From Allolobophora icterica (taxonomy: Eukaryota > Annelida > Clitellata > Crassiclitellata > Lumbricidae), in the NCBI GenBank assembly GCA_963556255.1, contig OY744616.1, positions 2,719,831 to 2,783,830 of the forward strand: a stretch of 64,000 bases of DNA. Direction: 5' to 3'. How positions within the stretch are numbered: the first letter of the stretch is position 1; the number at the start of each line of letters is the position of its first letter. Below, piece after piece: positions 13,690-24,100 of this stretch. Both the position numbers and the translations under genes were made by a program. The notes beneath the pieces are model-generated. The model worked only from the letters and a program-made list of their open reading frames with translations, ran no database searches and was not told where the DNA came from.

Positions 13690-13806
13690 GAAAATCTAAT
13701 TTCCTCTAATTTCTAATTTCCTCTAATTTAAAATCTAATTTCCTCTAATTTCCTCTAAAATCTAATTAACTCTAATTTTAATTTCCTCTAAAATCTAATT
13801 TCCTCT
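13690..13806. repeat. TCTAATTTCC-type low-complexity repeat
   Basis: About ten degenerate units of AATCTAATTTCCTCT occur back to back. No other signal. Confidence 0.8.
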
Positions 13807-13834
13807 CAACCGCGTATTGTGAAGCAAGGATGCG

Positions 13835-15295
13835 TTGACCTCAACGTCCATAATAACCACAAGATGTCGTTAGACACAGAAAATAAATGATTTTTAGACA
13901 ACTCTAAAACGTGTCCAACTAATGAAATTTATTTATCAGCTTCGTTCAATGCTGGTGCATAAAACTAAAGATTTTCCCACCTGAGGAGATTGTATCATTC
14001 GGTTTACAAACGGTGAGAACAATTCAACATTATTTCTCTCGACGTCAACGACTTTTGTTGTTGTCGTTAAACTCTAGATCCAGCCATCAAAGTAATTGTT
14101 ATGATCAGGTCCTTCCAATGAGAACTAGGGTCGACGTCAACGGCTTTAGCAACCACAAGGTGTCGTTAGACACTGTATCCTGTATCCACTGTATCCTTCT
14201 GCTTTTGTCATCGTCCAGTCTAGCAGCATTGCCCTCGGTCTTCCTCGCGTCTTTCTCTCCTCCATCCTTCCCTCCATGATGTCTCTTAGCAGTGTTTCAC
14301 TCCTTAGGATGTACCCGATCCATTTCCTTTGTCGTCCGCGTATAGTACTTATGAGTGATCTCTGTTCCTCTACCCTTTGCAGGATTTCCTCGTTCGTCCT
14401 CCGTTCCGTCCAGCTAACTCTCTCCATTTTGCGCCACACCCACATCTCAAAGGCCTCCAATCTTTTTATGTTGTCCTTCCTCATTGTCCATGTCTCGGAG
14501 CCGTACAGAACAACACTCCACACCCGTGTCTTCACCATTCTCTTCTTTAGTTTCTTGCTTAAGCTTCCTCTCATCAGCTCCCCTCTTTTATAAAATGCAT
14601 CTTTTCCCATGGATATTCTTCTTTTTATTTCCTCGTGGCATCTTGCATCGTCTGTGATCACACTTCCTAGATAGCAAAACTTCTCCACCTGTTCTATTTC
14701 TTCTCCGTTTAGTGTGATCTTTATTGTTTGTGGTGTTATACCGCTTCTAAAGCGTGTCCAACAAATGGTATTTAACCGTCGGCTTATAGTTCAAAGTTGA
14801 CTTCGATGTCAAACATATTACCTTAAAATCTCATTTTATCGTTGAAAGGATAATAAATTATCCTCACGGCATCCAACATAACCAAATGATTTTTAGACAC
14901 CCCTAAAACGTGTCGAACTAATTATATTTATTTATAAGCTTCGATCAATGCAAGAGATTGTATTATTCGGTCTACAAACGATGAGAACTATTCAATATTA
15001 TATCTGGCGACGTCAACGACTTTTGTTGTTGTCGTTAAACTCTGGATCCATCCATCAAAGTAATTGTTATGCCTAGGTCCTTCCAATGAAAACTAGGGTC
15101 GACGTCAACGGCTCTAGCAACGACAAGGTGTCGTTAGACACAGAAAGTAAATGCTCTTTAAACACCTCTAAAGCGTGTCCAACAAATGGTATTTAACCGT
15201 CGGCTTATAGTTCAAAGTTGACTTCGATGTCAAACATATTACCTTAAAATCTCATTTTATCGTTGAAAGGATAATAAATTATCCTCACGGCTCCA
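13835..15295 (+). repeat. Local tandem duplication interrupted by a LINE
   Basis: Two collinear copies are visible. The stretch near 14115-14173 (AACTAGGGTCGACGTCAACG ... GGTGTCGTTAGACAC) recurs at 15083-15140. The stretch 14742-14871 (AAAGCGTGTCCAACAAATGG ... ATCCTCACGGC) recurs at 15162-15292 almost unchanged. In the second copy the two landmarks are only about 20 bp apart; in the first they are separated by the LINE at about 14175-14741. The insertion therefore post-dates or accompanies the duplication. Confidence 0.7.
14146..14741 (-). pseudogene. RTE-like LINE reverse transcriptase C-terminal fragment
   Basis: An open frame (14688-14146, minus) encodes MEKFCYLGSVITDDARCHEE, then VWSVVLYGSETWTM and FEMWVWRKMERVSWTE. 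This block is well known from RTE-type LINE polyproteins, the region after the RT palm. The frame starts inside the domain, so the copy is 5'-truncated, and its end reads into flanking repeat. Confidence 0.75.
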
Positions 15296-16137
15296 GTGAA
15301 ACTAAAAATATTGACTACGAATCTCATTTCAGAACACAGTAACTGTTGTCAATTCTCATGATAACCGTAATATGTGAATGCTAAAACCTACTTATAATTG
15401 ACGCGTGCAGTCTTGGGGAGTTCATAAATGCAGGTTAGGTTAAGGTGGACAATGAGGCTCCGACATTTGAAATTATTCTCTGTCAACGTCAACGGTCTTT
15501 GTTGCCATAAAATGTCGCTAAAAATATTATATAATATGGATCCACCTATGCAACAAGTTGGCAACGTTTCTCGCAAGAAAGATCATCACAAGCATCGTCG
15601 GGTATATCCGAGTTTAAGCAGCTGTTCATATTCCAAATTTGAACAGCACCAATATCTTCCCGAATCACAGTCCTTAAAAAGTCATTATCATCCACTACTT
15701 GCATATGATTAAATGGGAAAATGTCACTTGCACAGAACATTCTGGTTTATTGAAACATAGATACAAAACGAAAACTCTATAGCACACTCTGCAAATACCA
15801 AAACTTAACTAGGTTCGCAAACTGACGAACACAATTCACAAATCATAAAAGAACACCACCAATCACACTACTATCCAGTAGTGACAGTTTGGTGACCACG
15901 CACAAAACAAAACACGGCATACATCCGTTATTCAAGCAGAACACCTTAGTGAATGTCATAGAAATTCTTCGTTACATCCATATCAGAAAACTTAACTTAG
16001 TCATAGCTTAATCAGTTGGATACTAGACAGTCATCCATAAAGTCATACATAATGGCGTCGAAAATTAGTTAAGCTTATGCATGAGAAATAAGTAAGTCAT
16101 TCACCAGCAAGATGTAGCCAGCCAGGGTCTTCAGTCT
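15296..16137. other. Stretch with no recognised feature
   Basis: Short open frames exist on both strands (15388-15740), but they overlap each other antisense and have no recognisable motif. I see no RNA gene and no transposon ends. Confidence 0.5.
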
Positions 16138-16394
16138 TCACAGGTCATAAAAGACAGAGAGCGAGGTTATTCTTTGAGGCTTGTCATTCTGAGAGTCCGA
16201 TTTCCGGATAACGACGTATCCACCCGCCATCCAGGTGGAGCAGATCATTTGGGCTCTAACAAGTCCTCTGGCTTTTGCGCATATTTGTGAGTTACCTCTT
16301 GTCAAATGTTTATTTATGTCGACTACTGGGGCCTTCGTATTAGACTCTTCTTCTGCGTAAACGTTGTCTTGCACACTTCTACTCACCGCCATCT

Positions 16395-16470
<76 letters not shown>

Positions 16471-16790
16471 CTGGAAAACTTTAAGTTCATCGATTTGGTG
16501 ATCGTCTACGGTGAGGACATGGTGAAGGCAGCCACCTAGGAAGTGGGTAGATTCGTCAAACGTGTTGATGAAGGCCGAATTGAGAGAGGACATCTAGGTA
16601 ACATGATGCGGATGAGGAGCGTGAATCTTCGACGTGTAGATTAAAGTCTCCGACGATGAGTGGTGGATATAGCGAGCAATAAGAGCTTCAAGGGTCGAGG
16701 TGAATTCTTGGAAGAACTGTTCGGAGGGAGGCACTGATCCTGGGCTGTAGATAGTAAGCATGGTGAATGATCAAAAGCTGAGTCAAAAAT
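16138..16790 (-). pseudogene. LINE endonuclease fragment with (TA)n insertion
   Basis: Read on the minus strand, 16770-16560 gives the pattern of a LINE EEP endonuclease: IYSPGSVPPSEQF, then GDFN-like residues, then FDESTHFLGGCLHHVLT (a loop before the catalytic Asp/His). The frame is shifted at least once. A pure (TA)n run at 16396-16467 interrupts it. It abuts the 3' end of the host propeller gene. Confidence 0.6.
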
Positions 16791-16825
16791 TCTAAAATTC
16801 TTCGTTTTCATCGTTGACTCTCAAG

Positions 16826-17634
16826 TCAGTTTTTGTTTAATTTCCAAATATTCACAATATCGGCAATATGCTCAATGAACTGCTCTTTCTCTCTGTGGTA
16901 ATGCAAATAACTCCAAACCTGCAACCGACCAATTTGACTCCCGTTTAGAGTTTTCGTGTCAAGTAGGTAAATGTCGCCAAAGGTGTTTTCCTTCACAAAA
17001 AGAGTATTGCTGACCGTATCGAAAAACAACTGCACATACTGCTTTATTTGCTCTTCCATCCTAAACTCACTGAAGATATTCCCATCAGTATTTCGAAAAC
17101 TTACAATTTCTATAAAGCTCTCTTCTGGGCTGTTGCTGATGCTGACTCTAAGATCAGTTAGGTTCCACTTTACAGTCTTCCTGTCGAAGATGAACACGTT
17201 CCCACTGAACATGTCAGCCAAAAAACCATCATTTTTATCGAAAAAAAAGCACTTATACCAATTATTTCCTGAGGTTGTAAACTGACGGAAAATACTTCCA
17301 TCAGTGCTTCGGAAACTTACAACCTTTTTAAAGCTCTCTTTTGAGCTGTTGCTGATGATGACACTGAGGTCAGTTAGATTCCACTTTCCAGTATCCGAGT
17401 CATAGATGTACACGTTCCCACTGAACATTTCAACCGCATATTCAGTAGATCTGTTTCCATCCCAAAACTTTATCGCATCCTTGAAACCAACTCTTTCTCT
17501 GAGCCTAAACTGACTGATTATTTGCCCGTCAATGCTTAAGAAACTTACACACATGTCGTAGCTCTCTTTTAAGCTGTGGCTGACGATGAATTCTCCATTA
17601 GGTTTCTGAACTGCATCGAAAGCATAACTGAAGT
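16826..17634 (-). pseudogene. Host propeller-like gene, 3' half of exon split by Maverick
   Basis: From 17634 down to the stop at 16826 the minus strand is open. It encodes three repeated blades of about 80 residues: VYIYDSDTGKWNLTDL, VFIFDRKTVKWNLTDL and IYLLDTKTLNGSQIG, each preceded by VSFRxTDGxIF-like strands. Such regular blades suggest an NHL/SMP30-like beta-propeller, but no exact family is recognised. The 5' half lies at 37578-38021. The transposon's left TIR abuts 17635. An ATG within the TIR (17737) fuses 34 TIR codons to this half. No internal stops have accumulated, so the disruption looks young or the allele is polymorphic. Confidence 0.7.
17629..17634. other. Target-site duplication, left copy (TGAAGT)
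   Basis: TGAAGT here matches TGAAGT at 37578-37583. Six-base duplications are the known signature of Maverick/Polinton integration. With one copy and the element removed, the host frame reads through without change. Confidence 0.85.
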
Positions 17635-17947
17635 AGTAGATTAGAAGTGGGGTTTTGAGCGCAGGAGCTACAAAAAGCTGCTTGATATAAAGACTGCCTA
17701 TACAGAAAAAGGGTCCACAGAGGCCTACAGGACCCACAGACCCTTATCAACGATCGGCTTCCAAGCAGTGTCTGTGGCTATCGTGGCTTAGAAGTCTTTT
17801 GAATCATGGTGTTAAGTAGATCTTTAAAACAGGCTCAATGGAAGTGATTTGATATAAAGTCTCTAAGCCGATTCGGCCAAAGCCAAAAAATCGGATCATG
17901 GATTGCCTTAACACATCAAACCGCAAAAGTGTCGTTTGCTGCCGGCC
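17635..17947 (+). repeat. Maverick left terminal inverted repeat
   Basis: It matches the reverse complement of 37265-37577. The outer 240 bp or so appear identical by eye. The inner part has a small indel and about four substitutions. It ends at the shared GCCGGCC. The left terminus begins AGTAGATTAG, and the right end is CTAATCTAC plus the T of the duplicated TGAAGT. Confidence 0.95.
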
Positions 17948-18345
17948 TACCGGCCTAGTACATAAATGATAAAACTGCATTTATGTAGCCCAAACGACTG
18001 TCCTATAATTTACATGGATAATTCAGGTTTATGACGGCAAGAGCTTTCCATACTGTTTGTGCTAACGCTGCATTAGGCTTAGCCTATGCCTCGTTTATAG
18101 ATCCGGTTTCGACTGGCTTTTGGTTCAGAGGCTAATATGGCTTATAGCTTATAGCTTATAGCTTCATTTATTTACTTCGAAACATTATCAACAATGCTTC
18201 GGTAAAAGATTAAATTTTCAACGTTTTTTCTCGTAAGAGGCAAAGGATTTTCTCAGGATAGAGGAGACGGTGGCAAAGAGCTATAGTGAAGGTAAGTCTT
18301 TGTTCAGTTATCTACAGGGCATTATGCGTTGGATGAAAGGAAAAC
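17948..18345. other. Maverick subterminal non-coding region
   Basis: No convincing gene. A short triple repeat of CTTATAG lies near 18140-18165. The rest is A+T-rich without recognised motifs. Confidence 0.5.
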
Positions 18346-18635
18346 AGTTTGAACTAATGAATGTGTGGATGGATAGATGGATGGATAGATGGATGGATGG
18401 ATGGATGGATGGATGGATGGATGGATGGATGGAAGAATTGATAGATGGACTGATGGATGGATGGATGGATGGATGGATGGATGGATGGATGGAAGAATTG
18501 TTAGATGGACTGATGGATAGATGGACTGATGGATGGATGGATGGATGGATGGATGGATGGATGGATGGATGGATGGATGGATGGATGGATGGATGGATGG
18601 ACTGATGGATGGACTGATGGATGGATGGATGACTC
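18346..18635 (+). repeat. (GGAT)n minisatellite inside Maverick
   Basis: GGAT/GGAC tetranucleotides are interrupted by GAAGAATTG(A/T)TAGATGGACTG, giving a higher-order unit. The 111-codon open frame (18270-18605; WMDGWMDG) only reflects the repeat and is not proposed as a gene. Confidence 0.9.
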
Positions 18636-18796
18636 GACAGGTCGAGATTTAAAACCCTGTCAGATTTTTTAAAATTATTTTTTTAGATTTCTACCACTAG
18701 TTGTAAACTGTCGGTGGGAAGATGAGACGGTGAGGGAGACGACTGGCCATCCACCATCATATACGGAGGCTAAGAAAATTAAGTCGCTAATATTTA

Positions 18797-19245
18797 ATAT
18801 TCATGACTACCTTAAGGGACTGTTCTTATTTATCCGATTAGGCCTATATGTTTTACTGAATGAAAATCAGTTTATGAAAAATAAAATATTCTGGAGTAGA
18901 TTTATTGAAACCATTTAAATGTTTTTAAAACTAGGATTATATATGACATAGTCTCTACAAGGCAACCAATGTTGTTTCATTTATACAGCAGCGCTTGCGT
19001 TTCTGGCGGAAAAACCGCTCTATATTTAGGCTGGCTTAAGGGACTGCTCTGTTTTCTATATCCGCTTTATGCCTAGGCCTATAATTATATGTTTACCGAA
19101 TGAATAGATTTATTGAAACCGTGTAAATATTTAAAATGTAAATGCCTTTTAGTATCGACATAGTCTTTTTTTACTGGTTAATCAATGTTGTTTTCCTTAT
19201 TTTACAATCATCGCTTGCTTTTGGTGCTAAAATCACCGCCGATAG
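18797..19245 (+). repeat. Diverged 230-bp tandem duplication in Maverick
   Basis: Two adjacent units share, in order, CTTAAGGGACTG, TAGGCCTATA, GTTTACCGAATGAAT-like, TAGATTTATTGAAACC, GACATAGTCT, CAATGTTGTTT and CGCTTGC. They start near 18810 and 19048. No coding potential. It may be a duplicated regulatory or packaging region. Confidence 0.7.
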
Positions 19246-19640
19246 GAATAAATTTTGTTGTTGCTTGAGCAGGTCAAAGTTCACCAGCTGGAACAAAGGA
19301 CGCTGATTCAAGCTGAAGCCGGAAACAGGGCGTGTCTACAGGCGACGCGTGCGGACTGCCAGCCCTCGGGCTGTAGGCTGTGTTTTCCTGCTCCGAAGAT
19401 TGCGGGCTACAGCCTACAACCATTGATTAAGCGTATTGCTTTGTTTGAGTGTTAGCCTATTGGATTTTTCAGGTTTAGACACACCAAATCTTTTCCAAAA
19501 CGTGTTACTTTTTTAAAAATTAAGACTGAGTAATACAAAATAGAATTTATTTAGCACCAGGGCGAGTCTTGACCCAGACATTCAAGTTTAACTATTGGGC
19601 AGACTCGAATATATGGCTTCACGAAAACAAAGACCATGAA
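19246..19640. other. Non-coding stretch in Maverick
   Basis: A 66-codon frame (19255-19455) has no recognised motif and begins with a non-ATG codon. A 9-bp inverted repeat (GTAGGCTGT / ACAGCCTAC) lies near 19372-19420. Nothing else is seen. Confidence 0.45.
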
Positions 19641-19990
19641 AAATATTTATAGTACAATGACGTCACATCTATAAATAACCCTAGCGTTTCGTGTCTCCCT
19701 CTGACATTCCAAAGTAAAGTTGAGATTTACATTGGAATGCGACCTCGTTGAACAGCCCCAGAAAAGATCATTATAGTACAATGACGTCACATCTATAAAT
19801 AACCCTAGCGTTTCGTGTCTCCCTCTGACATTCCAAAGTAAAGTTGAGATTTACATTGGAATGCGACCTCGTTGAACAGCCCCAGAAAAGATCATTATAA
19901 TACAATGACGTCACATCTATAAATAACCCTGACGTATCGTGTCTCCCTCTGACATTCCAAAGTAAAGTTGAGATTTACATTGGAAGGTGG
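19641..19990 (+). promoter_or_regulatory. Three 124-bp CRE + TATA repeats
   Basis: A 124-bp unit is repeated nearly three times. Each unit has a perfect cAMP-response element TGACGTCA (19658-19665, 19782-19789, 19906-19913). TATAAATA follows 4 bp later (19670-19677, 19794-19801, 19918-19925). The rest of the unit (ACATTCCAAAGTAAAGTTGA and flanks) is almost invariant. The CRE-TATA pairing at constant spacing looks like an array of bZIP-responsive promoters or enhancers, about 0.6-0.9 kb upstream of the first gene. Function is inferred. Confidence 0.65.
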
Positions 19991-20584
19991 TTTCGTAGCA
20001 AGCTGTTTTCAGAAACGTGTTACGTTTAAACCAAGACTGTTTTTTTTTACAGCCGGTCTTTACTAGAGGGAATTTATACAGCACCATGGTCAATTTTATA
20101 TGGCTGTCAGCTTTCTATAGATAAAGGATACATTGGACAAGCCGCTCTGTTGAACTTCTATAGCACCAAAAGTGATCGCAAAAAACCCCCCAGCTTATTC
20201 ACAGGTGCTTAGTCAAGTCAGTCATACGGTTCAGTGTAATAGTACTCTGGAGATTTCTATAGCGCACAAAAGGCGAAGTCGTGCAGCCTATTCACAAGCG
20301 CTCAGTCAAATCATAATCGATAGGTGGGGATCAAAAAATCCAAATGCTTCAATGAGTCGGACAGTTTTAAGGGAAGAGGAAGAATCGAAATCGAGACATC
20401 GTTTTGGCCAATCCATAAATGAAAAATATATGCTTTTAAAATAAAGGCTAGCCAGCTGAGCCGCTGTAGGCCGTTTTTACTGCCAACCTAAACCCTTTGG
20501 ATATTAATCTATTGCTTTGACTAACTATTTGATAAACCAATTAGATAAAGTTTTATATTGGGTATATATAATTATCTATCAAAA
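19991..20584. other. Non-coding leader before first Maverick gene
   Basis: A 90-codon frame (20172-20444) starts with GTG, not ATG, and has no family motif, so it is not called. It contains two diverged units of CAGC(T/C)TATTCACA and of TTCTATAGC. A TATATATAATTA box lies 15-30 bp before the ATG at 20585. Confidence 0.5.
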
Positions 20585-20857
20585 ATGAAGGGCAGAAATC
20601 TTTGTGCGTGGTTGGTAATTGGGACAAGAGACATATGTGGTAATAGCTGCCTAGGAGTTTATTGCAAACTTCACTTATTAAGACTGAGAAAGGGCGGTGG
20701 TACGCAGCCGTGTATAGGATGTGGAAAGGCGGTGAAAAATAAAATAGGTCTTTGCCTGGGTTGTGGCTACAAGGCTGCTAGACTGAAAAAGTTGCGAGAT
20801 GAAAGCATCTTTCAAGACGAATGTAAGCGTCTGACTGTAATTGAATATCAGGTATAA
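20585..20857 (+). CDS. Small zinc-binding protein
   Basis: The ORF gives 90 aa from the ATG at 20585; upstream in-frame codons have no ATG. It has two Cys clusters. The first is CAWLVIGTRDICGNSCLGVY followed by CKLH, a Cys...Cys-x3-Cys...Cys-x2-His layout seen in small viral zinc proteins. The second is CIGCGKAVKNKIGLCLGCG, a CxxC-x10-CxxC zinc ribbon. The tail is basic. It sits upstream of the polymerase on the same strand and may be an early regulatory or DNA-binding protein. I do not recognise a named family. Confidence 0.6.
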   Translation: MKGRNLCAWLVIGTRDICGNSCLGVYCKLHLLRLRKGGGTQPCIGCGKAVKNKIGLCLGCGYKAARLKKLRDESIFQDECKRLTVIEYQV

Positions 20858-21135
20858 AAATAAATAAATAATTAAAATTCACGAATTTTTTAAAGTATTA
20901 GTATAAATAACTTCTGATTATAGTAGTGGTATAAATAACTTCTGACTATATATTCTCTACGGTTGAAGATGCCTGGCCATAATTGAATATAGGCTATTAT
21001 TATCTGCGGTTGGAGACGCCAGACCATAATTTAATATCAGGTATAAATAAATAATTAAAATTAACAAATTTTTTAAAAAGTATTAGTATAAATAACTTCC
21101 GACTATAGTATTAGTAGTAATAACTTCTGAGGTAT
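20838..21135 (+). repeat. Duplicated TATAAATAACTTC-rich segment upstream of polB
   Basis: 20840-20950 and 21030-21130 share AATATCAGGTATAAA, AATAAATAATTAAAATT, AATTTTTTAAA and AGTATTAGTATAAATAACTTC. The first copy overlaps the end of the 90-aa gene. The A+T-rich TATAAATA boxes suggest the polymerase promoter region. Confidence 0.6.
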
Positions 21136-21149
21136 ACTATTGACAATGG

Positions 21150-24100
21150 ATGAGACTGATATTACCATGGATTAGTATCAAACAATTTATAACTATGGCA
21201 TTGTCTACGAATGAAAAAATTGAACAATTGTTAGACGAAGCTATCCCAGATGCGGTCAAAAGACGCTTACTACAGCCACTGCTTCCAAGGCCAATTCCTC
21301 CAGTGCGTAAGCGCAGAGGGTTAAAACGTAAAGCCATTCTGGCACAATTCGACCCACTCCTAATTAAGCAGGATAGAGGTGGACCACCACCCTTTCTAGT
21401 ACACAAAGAGCTCGCCAATCAGCTTCTGAGAGACTTCCGTGCAGAAGTACCTTTAAACCACAGGCTGGAAGGAGATGCGTTGGCTTTCTTGAGTGCAATG
21501 GAGCAGAATATTGAGGCGCAACTCAACGAAGAGCTCTTGAAAAATGGCGGTTTTAAATACTCTCAAGTGTTGACTGTTGATTTGGAAAAGTTGGCACCGA
21601 CCGTTGATAATGTGTATGGTGGCAACACGCCCCCCAGCATCATTACCAATACCGCCTACTTTCGAAGCACAGCAGCACCAATTACCAATGCAGGTAAAGT
21701 CCAAGGGGCTATACGGAAGGCCAAGGCCGAAGTACTACAACTCCTCGAGGAGTATACCAATGAGGGATCGGGGTGGAGAGTGAAGCGGGTCGTGGCGCTA
21801 GACCTCAGTTTTGCAAGATATAAGCCTTTCCGAGGTAAGAGCTACTTTCCAACACCCAAGTACATACCCCCTCGCACGGTTATTAATGTAAAGAATGACG
21901 ATAACCGATGCTTTGAGTGGGCCATTTTAAGTGCCATGTATCCAGTAGAAAAGGACCCTCAACGCCCAACTAAGTATCGTACACACCTCCAGGAGCTAAA
22001 CTTCGACGGTATAGAATTTCCAGTGAAGGTCACAGATATCGGCAAGTTCGAACGTCAGAACCCTATGGTGTCCGTTTCGGTCTTCGGATGGAATGAAGGG
22101 CTGTATCCAATCCATGTCTCAACAGAGACTAGAGTTCACAATATTGATCTTCTACTGTTGGCCAGCGACGTAAACGCAAACGCAAATGAAATTCATTTGC
22201 AGGCTCATTTGCAGACTTTTCCTTTACAGAATTATCACTATGTCTGGATCAAGGACTTGGCCCGAATGCTGTACAAAAACAGCGATCATAAAGAGCGAAA
22301 GCACCCATGTCGCCGCTGCCTACACATATTCTGTAGACAAGACTTGCTGGATGCTCATATCAAAGATTGCCAGGGCATCAGTGAGAAGCCTCAGCGGATT
22401 GAGATGCCAAAAGAGGATGAAAATATCCTCAAATTCCAGAACCATCACAAACAGATGCGCACTCCGTATATCATTTACGCAGACTTCGAGGCTCTAAACA
22501 TGCCAATCGAAGGTGCAGTCATGAACCCCAACGAGAGCAACACCAGACAGATAGCTGAGCAGAAACCATGTAGTTTTTGTTATATAGTAGTTCGATACGA
22601 TGGCCGCACCAAGAAGCCGGTGCTATATCGTGGAGAGAACGCTGTGCAACAATTCCTACAACGTATACAAGGCGAGCTGGACTCTATCAAACAAAGGCTG
22701 GCCACCCCAGCTAAGATGGTTATGTCAGCAGTTGATCGCCAATCCTTCCGCGAGGCTATCGAATGTCACATCTGTGGAGATGCGCTCGAAGAGGATAGAG
22801 TTCGCGACCACTGCCACATCACAGGTAAGTACCGAGGTGCTGCTCATAACGCCTGCAACCTCAAACTTCGAATATATCCCGATAAGTGTAAGGTACCGGT
22901 GGTCTTCCACAATCTGCGAGGTTACGACAGCCACCTCATAATGCAAGCGATAGGTAGCTGTGAGGCCGCACAGGATGAGGAAACTGAAATTAACTGTATT
23001 CCAAACAATATGGAGAAGTACATGGCATTCAACATAGGGCAACTACAGTTCATCGACAGCCTCCAGTTTCTAAACAGCTCGTTGGATAAATTATCAGGAA
23101 ATCTGTCGCTAGAGGATTTGAAAGTGACAACGGCATATATAAAGGAAAATTTCGTTCATGATGATAGGACAAAACTAGATCTGTTGAGACGAAAGGGCGT
23201 ATATTGTTACGAGCACATTGACGATTACCACCGCTTCGAAGAAGACAGACTTCCACCCAAAGAAGCGTTCTACAGCAGGCTGTCCCGAGAGAACATCTCT
23301 GATGCGGATTATGAACACGCTCAGCGAGTATGGAATGAATTCGACTGTAAAACTCTGGGCGACTATCACGACCTGTATCTCCGCACGGATGTACTTCTAC
23401 TCGCAGATGTCTTCGAGACCTTCAGAAACACATCGATGAAACACTACAGTTTAGATCCGGCAAATTACTTCAGCCTGCCAGGAATGGCCTGGGACGCTTT
23501 GCTGAAAAAGACGAAAATCGAGCTCGAACTTCTCACCGATATAGACATGCATTTGTTCGTAGAGAAAGGTCTCCGAGGTGGAATCTCGATGGTATCTAAG
23601 CGCTTCGCAAAAGCCAACAACCCACAATGCCCCGACTACGATACCACGAAGCCAGAAAGCTGGATCATGTATCTCGACGCGAATAATCTTTACGGCTGGG
23701 CGATGCAACAATCACTACCAGTTGGAGGATTTAGCTGGGAAAGTCCAACTCTCGACGAAGTGTTGGAAACTCCAGACGACGCGCCTGAAGGCTTCCTACT
23801 TGAAGTAGATCTCGGGTACCCGGAGCACCTTCACGAATCACATAGCGACTATCCCCTAGCACCAGAGACCCTGACAGTCCAAGAGGAGTGGTTGAGCGAC
23901 TATCAGAATGTGCTTATGAACGAGTTGGGAGGCAAGTTCACAAAGCATGTGAAGTTAGTACCAAGCCTACGACCTAAGGAGCGGTATGTGGTCCATTATA
24001 GAAATCTCAAGCTCTACCACTCGTTGGGCCTACAAGTTTCTAAAATTCATCGTGTCATTAAATTTAGACAGGAGGCATGGATGGCTCCATATATCGAGAT

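Noticed and set aside
18270..18605. 111-codon frame WMDGWMDG inside the Maverick
   Set aside because: It is only the translation of a (GGAT)n minisatellite.
20172..20444. 90-codon frame as a Maverick gene
   Set aside because: Starts at GTG, has no motif, and overlaps small internal repeats.
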